NCBI GenBank assembly: GCA_016081115.2
Contig: JABTTQ020002188.1
Location: forward strand, 62,001-126,000
DNA length: 64,000 nt
Direction of reading: 5' to 3'
Source of the DNA: Rehmannia glutinosa
Taxonomy: Eukaryota > Streptophyta > Magnoliopsida > Lamiales > Orobanchaceae
Position 1 is the stretch's first letter. Each line of letters starts with the position of its first letter. Under the pieces are notes generated by a model, which saw only the letters and a program-made list of their open reading frames with translations, was not told where the DNA came from and did not search any database. Shown piece by piece: positions 20,610-31,473 of this stretch. The position numbers were made by a program, and so were the translations under genes.

Positions 20610-22476
20610 GGATTTCGTACGATCCAGCCCATAAACGGAACTGAACAATATTTGTTTATGAGGAACATGATGAAAACACATATAGAAGGAATTGGGACTT
20701 ACAGGTTGGTCATGGACACTGGATGTCACATAGATCTTGAAAGATGTCTCTATGTTCCTGTTTGTGCTAGAAATCTTGTTTCTATAGGAAGACTGAATAT
20801 TTTAGGTTTTCATTTTAAGATTGCAAATGATACTTTTTCGTTGTTTAAGAACAAATACCATTTTATCTATTGCACAAAAAGTCTCAATTGGTGAACATCC
20901 TTGAGGTGTTCATCAATGAGGTGGAAAAGCAGTTAGATAAGAAAGTAAAAGTAGTGAGATCAGACCGAGGAGGTGAGTATTATTGAAAATTCAATGAAAG
21001 TAGACAATGTCCATGTCCATTTGCAAAGTTCCTCGAAAGTCGCGATATTTGTGCACAGTATACAATGCCCGGCACACCTTAGCAAAATAGTGTAGCTGAG
21101 AGACAAAATCATACATTGATGGATGTGTTAGGAGTATGTTAAGTAATTGCTCTTTACCCCTGTCATTATGGATGCATGCGTTAAGGACTGCTGTATACCT
21201 TCTCAATCGGGTTCCCAGTAAAGCAATTCATAAGACTCCTTATGAATTATGGACATGTAGGAACCCTAGTTTGAGACATCTTCATGTTTGGGGTTGCCCA
21301 GCAGAAGTAAGAGTGTATAATCCACATGAAAAGAAGCTTGATGCTAGGACTGTCAGTGGTTATTTTATTGGCTATCCTGAAAAGTCTAAGGGGTATAGGT
21401 TTTACTATCCTAACCATAGTACGAGAATAGTCGAGTCAGGTAATGCTCGGTTCATTGAGAATGGTTTAATCAGTGGGAGTGGGGAACCACGAAAAGTAGA
21501 ACTTCAAGAAATTCAGGATGAAACTCATTCACCCGATGTTTCTTCTAAAGTTGTTGTTCTTGTTGTTGTATCATCTTCACACAACATAATGGAACAACAA
21601 GTCAATATTCAAAACCCACCGAATGAAAATGTGATAGATGAACCGATCACAGTTGAGCAGGAGATTAATGAACCACAAGAGGAAATAACTTTAAGACGGT
21701 CTATAAGGCGGAAAAGACCTGCTGTTTCTGATGACTATGTGGTGTATACTCTTGAGCATGAATGTGACTTAAGCATTGATGAGGACCCAATCTCATTCAA
21801 ACAAGCAATGAATAGTAACAATTCTAAAAAGTGGTACGATGCCATGAAAGAAGAGCTTAAATCTATGTATGACAATAGAGTCTGGGACTTAGTTGAGTTG
21901 CCTGAAAGTTCCAAACGAGTTGGTTGTAAATGGGTTTTTAAAACCAAAAATGATTCAAATGGAAACATCGAAATGTATAAGGCCAGACTCGTTGCTAAAG
22001 GTTATACTCAGAAAATGGCATTGACTATAAAGAGACCTTATCTCCGGTGTCAAAAAAGGACTTTTTAAGAATTGTTATGGCCTTGGTAGCTCATTATGAT
22101 TTAGAGCTTTACCAAATGGATGTTAAAACCACTTTTCTGAATCGTGATTTGGAAGAGGAAGTTTATGTGGATCGACCAGAAGGGTTTATAACCACAGGAA
22201 ATGAAAAATTGGTGTGTAAGTTAAAGAAATCAATATATGGATTGAAACAAGCCTCCCGACAATGGTATCTTAAGTTTAATGATACTATCATATGTTATGG
22301 TTTTACGAAGAACACCATTGATCGGTGTAACTACATGAAAGTCAGTGGGAGCAAGTTTATAATATTGGTCCTATATGTTGATGACATTTTACTTGCTGCT
22401 AATGATGCTGGATTGTTATGTGATGTAAAGAAGTTTCTCTCTAAGAACTTTGAAATGAAAGATTTAGGTGAGGCAT
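20610..22476 (+). pseudogene. integrase and reverse transcriptase of element B, 5' part of pol
   Basis: The protease tail (20652-20890) joins directly to SDRGGEYY in the second half of the integrase core. The HHCC zinc finger and the first catalytic Asp are therefore deleted at about 20890. The Glu region (SVAERQNHTLMDVL) and the integrase C-terminus (VWGCPAEVRVYNPHEKKL) remain. Reverse transcriptase follows with WDLVELPES, CKWVFKTK, YQMDVKTTFLNRDLEEEVYV and YVDDILLAA, with one frame shift near 22015. The frame is cut after KDLGEA by element C and resumes at 58635. Confidence 0.85.
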
Positions 22477-24050
22477 TGTAGGTCCCAAGGGGTGTGAGTA
22501 AGGTTTAGAAAGGGAGGGTTGAATAAACCTTACCAACTTTTTGATTTTAGTCCTTTTAAAATATTACAGAGTTAAATACACGGCTAAGTCCTTGGGGGAC
22601 GGCTAAGTTAGTTAACCAAATAGAGTTAGCCACTCAACAGATTTCGATTGAAATTTTGTTGATAGAATAACTCATTTGTTTAGTCTAAACCTTAACTTGG
22701 TTGTGATGAGATTTTCATTGGAAGACTTAACACCCTTTAATTTGATTTACTCAGTTTTAAACACTTGATTTTAGCACTTAGTTACTTATCAGCTGGATAC
22801 CAAATTATCAGCAGATATAGAATATGTATGCAGAAATAAAATGCTGAAATGTAAATGACACAATAATTTTTATAGAGGTTCGAAGATGGGGTAATTCTTC
22901 TACTCCTCTCTTCTCCAACTCCTGGAGGAATCCACTAAGTATTGATCAGTACAAAGTGGTTATCACCCGATACAAGTCTTGATCACACGGTGACTTGCTC
23001 CTTTGGGACTCGATCCGAGATGCCTTGGTCACACATCTGGCTTCCCGTCCGACTCAGCTTCTTCACAGGGCGGCTGCCTTACTACTTCAGCTTACTTGCT
23101 CAAGCTTCTTGGATTTGATCACGAAGCCCTCCAATAAGTTGAGACTGGTTCGACCTTGAACCTTTCTACAATCCTGCTTGGAATGTAGACCCCTTTTGAT
23201 TCTTCAAAAGTTTCCTCTTCAACAGTTTGAAGTTGTCTTTCCTTCACAGCTTAGTGTTGGATCGATTTCCTTCGAGATTTAGGCTTGAGGATTTTGCTTG
23301 AATAACTTGAGAATATATTGCAGGTTACAGTTCTTAATGATTGCTTGAATGCTCAGGTATGCAAGGTAACCTTTTCTCAAAGTGATTCCTCAGCCTTTTA
23401 TAGTGAACTTTCAAAAATCTGCCCGTTGAAGAGATAGGCTTATTTTTAAAAGTCACTTGTATTCGTTGGCTTGTCTTGTTGCAGTCCTTGATGTTGACCT
23501 TTCCTCGTATTAAATGTCTTGCAGCATTGCAGCGTTTCTGACATAGGTGCAGTGCTTCCTATTGGTTTGTTCCTTTTGCACACAACTGGAACATATACTT
23601 TATCTCTGACAACTTTAGCAGGTTACTATTCTGAGTAACATTCTTGACTTTCATCAACGGATCTCATTCAGTTGTCTTGACTTGACTGCAGTCCTTTATT
23701 CCCCAGGTGACTTCGAGTTAGCTTCCAATCAATGTAAGACTCACTTGTCACTTCAACTTGAGACTTGGCTTCTTGAGTTGACTTGACTGACTCTTCATAC
23801 AGCTGTATCTCAGCTGATACTCCTTCAGTCGAGTCCTTGACATCTCTTCCTTGCCACACTCAGCTGCTTCACAGCGGAATCTTCACTTTAGTCTTCAGTT
23901 GAATTCTTGTATCCTTAGGCATAGCTGACTTGACTCAGCTCATACAACCCTATCTATTACAATACAAATTACAAGGAAAATGGCGTGCCAACTTTCTAGT
24001 CTAAGTTTTACATGGCATTCATCAATATCTAAACAATAAATTTCCCAATA
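22477..24050 (-). repeat. 3' LTR of element C
   Basis: 1,574 bp matching 57055-58629. It ends AATA on the + strand where the other copy has AACA. Differences in the first 250 bases include lost CAG/CTG sites (for example ACTCAGTTG becomes ACTCATTTG). Confidence 0.93.
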
Positions 24051-24066
24051 CTTTCCCCCTTTTTGA
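24051..24066 (-). promoter_or_regulatory. polypurine tract of element C
   Basis: On the - strand it reads CATCAAAAAGGGGGAAAG immediately before the 3' LTR. It is matched in element D at 44731-44748. Confidence 0.85.
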
Positions 24067-24341
24067 TGATGCCAAAACTTAAAACATACAAACAAAATGT
24101 AAGCATCAAAGATACATACAGACAATGCAGTAACAGAGAATGTATGCGTAGAATCAATCTTTTATTGATCATAACATTCTTGTCCTTTACACAGCTGTTT
24201 ACAATGTGTATCAGAACAAACATAGCATTCTATATCTACGCAAAAATATAGGAATTACAAATTTCTTATTCAACGTACAGAAGACTTACATACATATGCA
24301 TTTACAATAGTAAAATACATGAAGGGGTGGACAACAACACT

Positions 24342-24380
24342 TCATCGCCTTCGCTGCCTCCTTCTTTCTTCTTCAGCTTT
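24342..24380 (-). pseudogene. C-terminal end of the element C extra ORF, cut off by element D
   Basis: The last codons of the extra ORF read EERRRQRRR and stop at 24342. The rest of the ORF lies at 46318-50858 on the far side of D. The intact D counterpart ends in the same basic run at 44474. Between 24067 and 24341 lies the 3' untranslated part of C. Confidence 0.75.
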
Positions 24381-24385
24381 GTCGT

Positions 24386-25951
24386 TGTTGGGAAATTTAT
24401 TATTTAGATTTTGATGAATGCCATGTAAAACTTAGAATAGGAAGTTGGCACCCCATTTTTGTTGTAAAGCGCATTGTAATAAATAGAAGGCTGGTCAAGC
24501 CGAGTTAAGTCGCCTATGCCCAAACATGCAAGAAGACAACCGGAGACTAGAAGGAAGACTCATTGCGAGACAAGTGAGTATGGCAAAGAAGAGTAGACGG
24601 GAACTCATCAAGGAGCAGCGAGATGGTGAGTGGAGTATCGGTTAAGTCAACTCAAGAAAAGCCAAGTCTCAAGTTGAAGTGACGGAAAGAAGAGTCATCC
24701 ATGATTGGAAGCTCGACTCTAAGTCACCTGGGGAAAGCAAGGAAATGCGGTCAAGTCGAGATAATCGAAAAAGATCCGTTGTACGTAAATCAAGAGAATT
24801 ACCTAAACAAGTAATATCTCCATACTACCTTTCTCGAAGTGCTCGGTCCCGAGGAAGCGTGCAAAAGGAATAAACCAATGGGAAGCACTACACCGTGTCG
24901 AACTCGAAAATGTGAAGAACAATTCATACGAGGAAATGGCAATTCCAAGGATCGCAACAAGACAAGCAACGACGCAAGTGACTTTAAAAAATAAGCCTAT
25001 CTCTTCAACGGGCGATTTTTGAAAGATCACTATAAAAGGCGAGGAATGACTCGAGAGTAGAAGACCGTAACCAAAAACATTCAAGCAATTATTAGAATCA
25101 GTAAACCCGAAATATTCTCAAGTTATTAAACGCTCAATCCTCAAGCCTACACTACGAAGAACATCAATCCAACACTCACCTGTGAAGGAAAGATAACTTT
25201 AATCGGTTGAAGAGGAAATTCTTGAAAAATCAAGGGATCTACATTCCTCGAAGGATTGTAGGAAGGTTCAAGGTCGAACCAAGTCTTGAGCTTTTGGAGG
25301 GCTTCGTGATCAAATCCAAAGAGCTTGAGCAAGTGAGTTTGTAGTAAGCAAGCGCACGCCTGTGAAGAAGCCGAGTCGCACGAGAAGCCGGTGAGTGATC
25401 AAGGCGTCTCAGATCGAGTCCCAAAGGATCAAGTGTTTGTGTGATCAAGACTTGTATCCGGACTGCATTACCACTTTGTATCTTGATCAATACCTAGTGG
25501 ATTCCTCCAGGAGTTGGAGAAGAGAGGAGTAGAAGAATTACCCCATCTTCGAACCTCTATAAAAATCTTATTGTGTCATTTACATTTCAGCCCTTTAATT
25601 CTTGCATCATATTTGTTTATTTCTGTGACATATTTGCTATCCATTAGATAATCTCTAAGTACAAAATCAAGCTCTAAATCTCTACTTAACCAAACTTAAG
25701 GGTGTTAAGTCTTCCAATGAAAACAAACCACGAGTTGAGTTAATTTAGACTTAACAACCGGTGAGTTATTCCAAAGAATATTTCGATTGAGTCCGTTGAG
25801 AGACTAACTCTTTGATTAACTAAATTGGTCATCCACCAAGGACACGGTGTGTAAGTATCAACTCGAATTTTTAAAAGGACTAAATCAAAAATTTGGTAAG
25901 GTTTATTCAACCCCCTTCTAAACCTTACACTTACACCCCTTGGGACCTACA
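24386..25951 (+). repeat. 5' LTR of element D
   Basis: 1,566 bp, starting TGTTGGGAAATTTATT and ending GGGACCTACA. A TATA box (CTATAAAAGG) lies near 25031, placing transcription start about 30 bases later. Confidence 0.93.
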
Positions 25952-25953
25952 AG

Positions 25954-25964
25954 TGGTATCGAGC
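25954..25964 (+). promoter_or_regulatory. primer-binding site of element D, altered
   Basis: TGGTATCGAGC, one base short of TGGTATCAGAGC. The change is at the CAG triplet. The sister element C keeps the exact site. Confidence 0.85.
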
Positions 25965-26077
25965 GGTTGGTTCATTGAGCCTTCCGCACCGGTTCTTGAA
26001 CTAGATCTCCAAACTTTTCAAAGTCCGCTTTAGTACTTAAACTTTCAAAACTACCTTTATCATTAAAATTTATTATC

Positions 26078-26581
26078 ATGGAAGCAAATTTGACACGCAT
26101 CCCTATGTTCACAATTGAAGAATTTGATGATTGGAAAATTCGTATGCGAGGCTCATCTATCAAAGCATTACATGATGAGATGTGGATAGTGATAGAGGAT
26201 GGGCCACGCAAATCTTAAAGGTGAACACAAATTTTGTAAGAAGAGCTGCGGTGAAGTGGTGAAGAAGATGTTGTCCCTAGACCGGCTATGGTTGAAAAAC
26301 CAAGAACCGAATGGACAAATGATGAGAAAAAGATACAAAGCTGGACAATGTAGCCAAGGACATCCTTTACAAAACATTGGACAAAGCCATGTTCAATAAA
26401 GTCAAATCATGCAAAACGGATAAAGAAATGCAGGACAAGCTAACATTGATTTGTGAAGGCTCGAGCAAATCAAAGAAAACAAATTATCAGTGGCCGTACA
26501 GAAATTTGAGAACTTCAAAATGATCTCAGGAGAAAACCTGGATCAACTGGATGCTCGGTTCACAGAAATCACCAACGAGCT
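26078..26581 (+). pseudogene. gag of element D, N-terminal part
   Basis: Starts MEANLTRIPMFTIEEFDDWKI at 26078, as in element C (56924). Frame breaks follow within 150 bases. It stops at the insertion of E after the sequence for LDARFTEITNE and continues at 34413. Confidence 0.82.
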
Positions 26582-26800
26582 TGTAAGTCCAAGCGGCTAC
26601 GATAATCTAGAGGGGGGGGTGAATAGATTATCTCCATCTTTTCGATTTCGCCCTTTTTTTCGAACCAAATGCTCAAACACAATAATAAAGGTGCGGAATG
26701 TAAACAACATACGTCGATTTAAAGAGGTTCAACCCACCTAGGGCGTAATCCTCTACCACCCCAGTATATCCGGGATGGATTTCAAAAAGAAAAAAGATTT

Positions 26801-27060
26801 TATTAATTTACCACAAATTAATACAACACCAACTTACAACAACACCTTGAAGAGCACCACACTCTTCTTCAACACCACCTTTGAGATTACCACAATCTCA
26901 TTTGAAGATTACCACAATCTCCAACGACACCCTGTGAAGATTACCACAATCTTCAACCTTGAAGAATACCAAATTCTTCAACACCTCAACAAGAAGATTA
27001 CCACAATCTTCTCACACCTAACACCTAGATCACCCAAGTGTGTTCTTACCACAAGAACAC
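26801..27060 (-). repeat. array of eight hairpins with a constant ACCAC loop (E, 3' LTR)
   Basis: Seven stem-loops share the loop ACCAC (or ACCAA) but have different stems: 26801-26823 (TATTAATTT/AAATTAATA), 26882-26900 (TGAGATT/AATCTCA), 26904-26922 (one mismatch), 26935-26955 (TGAAGATT), 26959-26981 (TTGAAGAAT/ATTCTTCAA), 26992-27012 (AGAAGATT/AATCTTCT) and 27040-27060 (GTGTTCTT/AAGAACAC). The hairpin at 26849-26867 (GAAGAG) has a 7-base loop that includes ACCAC. CACAAG-GATAT-CTTGTG follows at about 27062-27078. In the sense RNA the loop is GUGGU. The array lies just downstream of the TATA box, so it should be in the RNA leader. Confidence 0.85.
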
Positions 27061-27295
27061 TCACAAGGATATCTTGTGTTGAATGATAACCCAAAAATTC
27101 AAGATTACAACTCGATAATGAATAATACAATTGAGTGCAAGTGTAATCAAGAATAGCCTAGACCTCAAGGATGTGAAAGTGAATAGCTAGGCAAATTACA
27201 ACAAGAAATAAGACAATGTAAGAACAAGTGTATTCTTGAGTGTATCTTGTTGTGTTGTAGTTTTTCTCTCTTATTGTGTTGCTTCAATTCTTCCT

Positions 27296-27304
27296 CTATT
27301 TATA
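27296..27304 (-). promoter_or_regulatory. TATA box of the E LTR
   Basis: On the - strand, CTATAAATAGAGG, a strong plant TATA box. It is conserved at about 33656-33666 in the other LTR and at 60401-60410 in F. Confidence 0.75.
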
Positions 27305-27449
27305 GAAGATGTCTTGTACATGATAGGCTCCTCTTGGGGACATGAATTTCGTAAAAAATTGCAAGACAATTGAAGAAAAGAGCTGTTAGAAATCAATCCC
27401 ACAAATTAAGGAAAAAATGTCTCACTGCACGGTTACATTTTTTTTGTCA

Positions 27450-27775
27450 AACTTAAAGCGACCGGTCGCACAGAAATAGAGTTTGAAAAAATCGTATCAA
27501 CATTTACACAGGGCGACCGGTCGACCCTAACCACAACCGGTCGCACTCATCAAAAAAATGAAAGACAAAAGTTCTGCTTTCGATTTTTGCTCCAGTGTAC
27601 CGGCCGCCTATAGGTCGACGTCGGCCGACGGCTGCACCGATCGCCCTATAGGTCGACCGTCGACGGCTGCCGATTTGCCCTATAGGGCGACGGTTGCCCT
27701 GACAATTTTCTCGCAAACATGAAGTTTTCTTTTTTCCTCAACTTTCGTGCACGGGTTGCCCTATACGGCGACGGT
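27450..27775 (-). repeat. GC-rich palindrome cluster in U3 of the E LTR
   Basis: Repeats of CGACCGGTCG (a perfect palindrome), GGCGACGG variants and GCCCTATAGGGC-like palindromes in otherwise AT-rich DNA, 150-480 bp upstream of the TATA box. They recur in the other E LTR (33815-34090, partly garbled) and in F (60565-60860). Confidence 0.75.
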
Positions 27776-28091
27776 TGACCTCAAAACAAAAGTGTTATCC
27801 AATTTTATATCGAAAATAAACTTCAAGAAATACTCCAAAAAATAGTGAAAACATTTTAGACCGATCGGGAGTATTAGGACAACATTTAGAAACATTGTTT
27901 TGGTGTAAAAATACATTAACAAAAAATCATTAAAAGTGTTGTCCAATTTTGAAAATAAAACTTGAAGAAATACTCCGGAAAATATTAAAACCATTTTAAA
28001 TCATTTAGGAGTATTTGGACAACCTTTAAAACCATTGTTTTGGTGTAAAATCAAAATCATCAAAATCATGATAAAACCATTTATCAAACAA

Positions 28092-28110
28092 TCTCCCACT
28101 TTTTGATGAT
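28092..28110 (-). promoter_or_regulatory. polypurine tract of element E
   Basis: In sense it reads CATCAAAAAGTGGGAGAT next to the 3' LTR. F has the uninterrupted version (AAAAGGGGGAGTT) at 61033-61045. Confidence 0.8.
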
Positions 28111-29206
28111 TACAAACCAAAACAATTTTAACGAGGTCGATTTTGAAAACAAAACAATTTTACCGGTTAAAGAGAATTATCCGTTGTGAGCGACAACATT
28201 CCATGCAATAAAAACACAAGGATGAGAGTAGAGATATTCAAACACATATAGCAAATGCTCCCCCTATCAACATGCACAACAAGAGTTATATAGAAGAAAC
28301 TTAAACATAAGCTAACATATTAGCTTTTCGATATTGAGCTTAAGTATCAATAACTTAAAAGCTCCCCCTGTCAAAGAGACATCATTAGAAACATATATAA
28401 GTCCATACTACAACCAATGGACCAAGAATCATACACAACTTATGGCTTTAGAAAGCCATAGCTTATAGCTTCTTTTCGTTTGAGCTTATCTTAGCTTCTT
28501 TGAGCTAAAGAGCTTATAACCTGTTTCTCCACCTGTTTCTCCCCCTTTGGAATCATCAAAAAGAATGTTAGCATGATAAATACATCATATATTCATATCA
28601 AAGTGTGCAACTAAACCGATGTATCGGGCTATTTGAACATTGAAGCTTATAAGCCAAATAGGAGGGAAAAGTCGAATCATACGACTTGTAGAAGCTTATG
28701 AAAACTCATTTGATAAGCAAAACATGATCTCAATAAATATATAAGACTTTTGAAATCGAGAGAATCATGTAGGTGATGAATTTTTCATTGAAACATTTTA
28801 CCAAACACTTGGCGGGCGTCAAAAATTGAAAAAGATATATATAGCCCTTGTAAATGAAATCAAGCCAAGTTTTTTTATCACCAAATGCGATTTAATAAAA
28901 ATCATACATCAACAATCAATAAGCTCATTATAAACATATACAAATCTCATCAAGAAAATACATATATGTCAAGTTCTCAAGGGTTCAACCCAATTGAGCT
29001 AAAGAGAGTGAAATTCTTACCATTCGATCGGAAAAAACAAGCAACAATGATTATAACCAAGCTAGATAGTCCCCAAAATATATAATTCATGCATCAAAAC
29101 TCATTTGAAGTGAATTGTGTGTGAAATTTGCAAAGGGGACGAAAAATGGCCAAAATATGTTAGAGTTGCGAATGCTGAAGACAGAACCATTTTTATCCAA
29201 GATTTT
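28111..29206 (-). other. 3' untranslated region of element E with extra purine tracts
   Basis: There is no coding signal. In sense it has three more purine runs complementary to CTCCCCCT: at 28258-28267, 28361-28370 and 28539-28549. All three have counterparts in F (about 61146, 61239 and 61398), so they are conserved parts of the family. Confidence 0.6.
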
Positions 29207-29275
29207 GCTTAGGGCGACCGGTCGTGGTTGAGGGCGACGGTCGGCGTTGAGGGCGACGGTTGCCCTCAACCCCTT
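29207..29275 (-). repeat. triple 20-bp GC-rich tandem repeat downstream of pol (E)
   Basis: Three units of about 20 bp with the core GAGGGCGACCGGTCG, separated by GNGTT. The counterpart in F is at 62055-62118, between the pol stop (62226) and the purine tract. Confidence 0.75.
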
Positions 29276-29429
29276 CAGCCCAATTTTGTCTGTCAATTTT
29301 TCTAAAAATCCAATTTTCAACCAAAAATCCGATTTTCGCCTAAGTTTTAAAAACGTTTAAAATGCAAACGTAAGCTTCATTCAATATGCATTATGTCATA
29401 ATCAAGCTCGAAATGAGATAAAATACTCG

Positions 29430-31080
29430 GCGGTAAATGAACAAATGTCCGCGAGTTAACTTTGAGACGGGATTTAAACACATCTCAAGTATTTGTTAAA
29501 AACGCAATCCCTTAGAAAGATTTTCGAATCTCAATATGTTTAGTTCGATTATGACGAACTATATTTTGAATAATTTTCACCGGACTTGTAATCCCAAAAA
29601 AAATAAGAACGTTTTAAAGCTTTGGATACAACTAGTCATAGGAAGAAATGCCTTTCAAATATTTGAAAATTTCTTTTAATGACACTTTAATGAGATTCGT
29701 TGGGATAGTTTTTGAAGTCGAGCATATAGACATAAGGCATATGGAATGTCGAGTCTATAGGAAAATATAAGAAAACATACTCGAATTTGTTTGTCGGCGA
29801 CATGTCTTTCTCAACCTTTGTCAATCTTTAGCCATAGAGGTTGAGATAGTTCTTCTTTCTTCAATGCCTAACTCTTTCAAGAGTTCTTTTGAAATATAAT
29901 CATCTTCTTGGCATTGAATAATTTGAAGTTCAAGCAATAAATTGAGCTCCCCCATCATGCTCATCTCGAGTTCACTTAGTATCAACTTAGAAAAATATAT
30001 TGCACAAATATTCATTAGTAGCACTAAAAATATTCTCATAAATATGCACAAGTTTAAACAATTCTTGCCTTTTTTTTTTTTTTTTTTTTTACAAACAAAG
30101 AGAGTAATATCAACTTTACCTCTTGTAAAATCATTTAGCAAAAATAGCTAAGTCTATTATACCATACACGGGGTACTTGTTTTAAACCGTACAAGGCCTT
30201 AAAAAAATCATTTGGCCTAGAAATATTTTAAACCCCGGAGGTTGTTTTATTTAGACTTCATCTAGAATAAAACCATTTAGAAATTTGGATTCAACATCCA
30301 TTTGGTAAAGTTTGAAATTTTCTTAAAACAAGAATGGGCAAGTAAAATGCAAATAGCTACAAAATGTGCTATGAGTGCAAATGTTACACCAAAATCAATT
30401 ACCTTCTTCTTGAAAATACCTTGGAGCTAATCCTCGCCTTAGTTCGACCAATGTTGCCTTGGTCATCGAGTTTGTTCCGGAATACCCTTTTTGTCTTCTT
30501 CATCATAGTCATCATAGGGCATCCAATTGATCTAAGGTGTTCATAGTAGAATATTTACATCCAAATATTTTGAGGTAACTAATATTTGGAGTACTTCATT
30601 TCTCATCTACACAACTTAACAAACTCATTAACGGCATCGCATATATAAGCAAAAAAAAAAAAATAAAAAATAGCCCAAGTGTAAAAACATGCCTCAATCA
30701 TCAATCACAAAATATCTTGCAAAAGAGCATAGTAGGAATAGACACTATATATATATATATAGACCATGAAGCAAGAAACACATACTATACATTTAGAAGA
30801 TCATCAAGAGTCTAATAAATCATGCAAGTTCAAATTAGCTTAAGAAAGCTACAAAAGGTCTCTTTTGAAATTTGAAAATCCGATAGCATATAATTGAGAC
30901 CTCATTTAAAAGAAGTATTTGAACAAAAGTTGACAAAGCAAATATGTGCAATCAAATATCGAATAGTGCCTTTCAAAAAAAATCTAAAAATACTCTTAAT
31001 GGCACTTGTATGAAATACTATGAAAAACAAGCACATAGGCACATGGCAATACATATATCGAGTCTATAAGAGTAAGAATA
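29430..31080 (-). pseudogene. scrambled pol remnants of element E
   Basis: In sense order: an RNase H scrap at 31080-30960, an integrase C-terminal scrap near 30600-30540, reverse transcriptase pieces at 30510-30170 and 30141-29930 (FTRGKVDITLFV, FSKLILSELEMSMMGE), and a second copy of the RNase H scrap at 29780-29640. Comparison with F (62700-63610) shows the same segments with point changes. Protease and most of integrase are gone, and one RNase H segment is present twice. E cannot move without help. Confidence 0.75.
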
Positions 31081-31473
31081 ACACAAGTAAAGTACCTCGA
31101 TAATTTATGCCTTTCTTGACAAATAATGACGTAAATGGCCATTTGTGAAAATATGTAAATCCTACACAATTCTTAAAACAAATCTAGCACAAATCATAAT
31201 GATAAAAGTGTAGGCTAAGAGATATCGCAAGTAAGCTCATGCCATAAAAATCCATAAGAGATGATAACACACTTTAGTCTACAAAAATGCACAAGAGTTT
31301 TAAAAACATCATATAAGGTCTTCTTTTCAAAGAATTTAAAAACACACATATATATTGAAGACCTTAATTTAAAAAAAAATAATACTTGAAAACTCATGTT
31401 GTAATAAAGACACAAAAAAGAAAAACATGCATAATAATAAAATACAATGCATATTTAACTAGGGAGATACGGG

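Larger units (their letters stand above)
26582..28091 (-). repeat. 3' LTR of element E
   Basis: 1,510 bp. Sense order (right to left) is: GC-rich palindromes in U3 (27775-27450), a TATA box (27296-27304), the hairpin array (27060-26800), and the TGTAAG boundary at 26582. The open frame at 26775-27086 is only the hairpin array read through. Confidence 0.93.

Noticed and set aside
26801..27060. CRISPR-like array
   Set aside because: The constant part is only a 5-base loop, the stems vary, the DNA is a plant LTR, and there are no cas genes.
26775..27086. 103-codon open frame (also at 33137-33448) as a gene
   Set aside because: It is the translation of the hairpin array inside the LTRs, lies antisense to element E and has low complexity.
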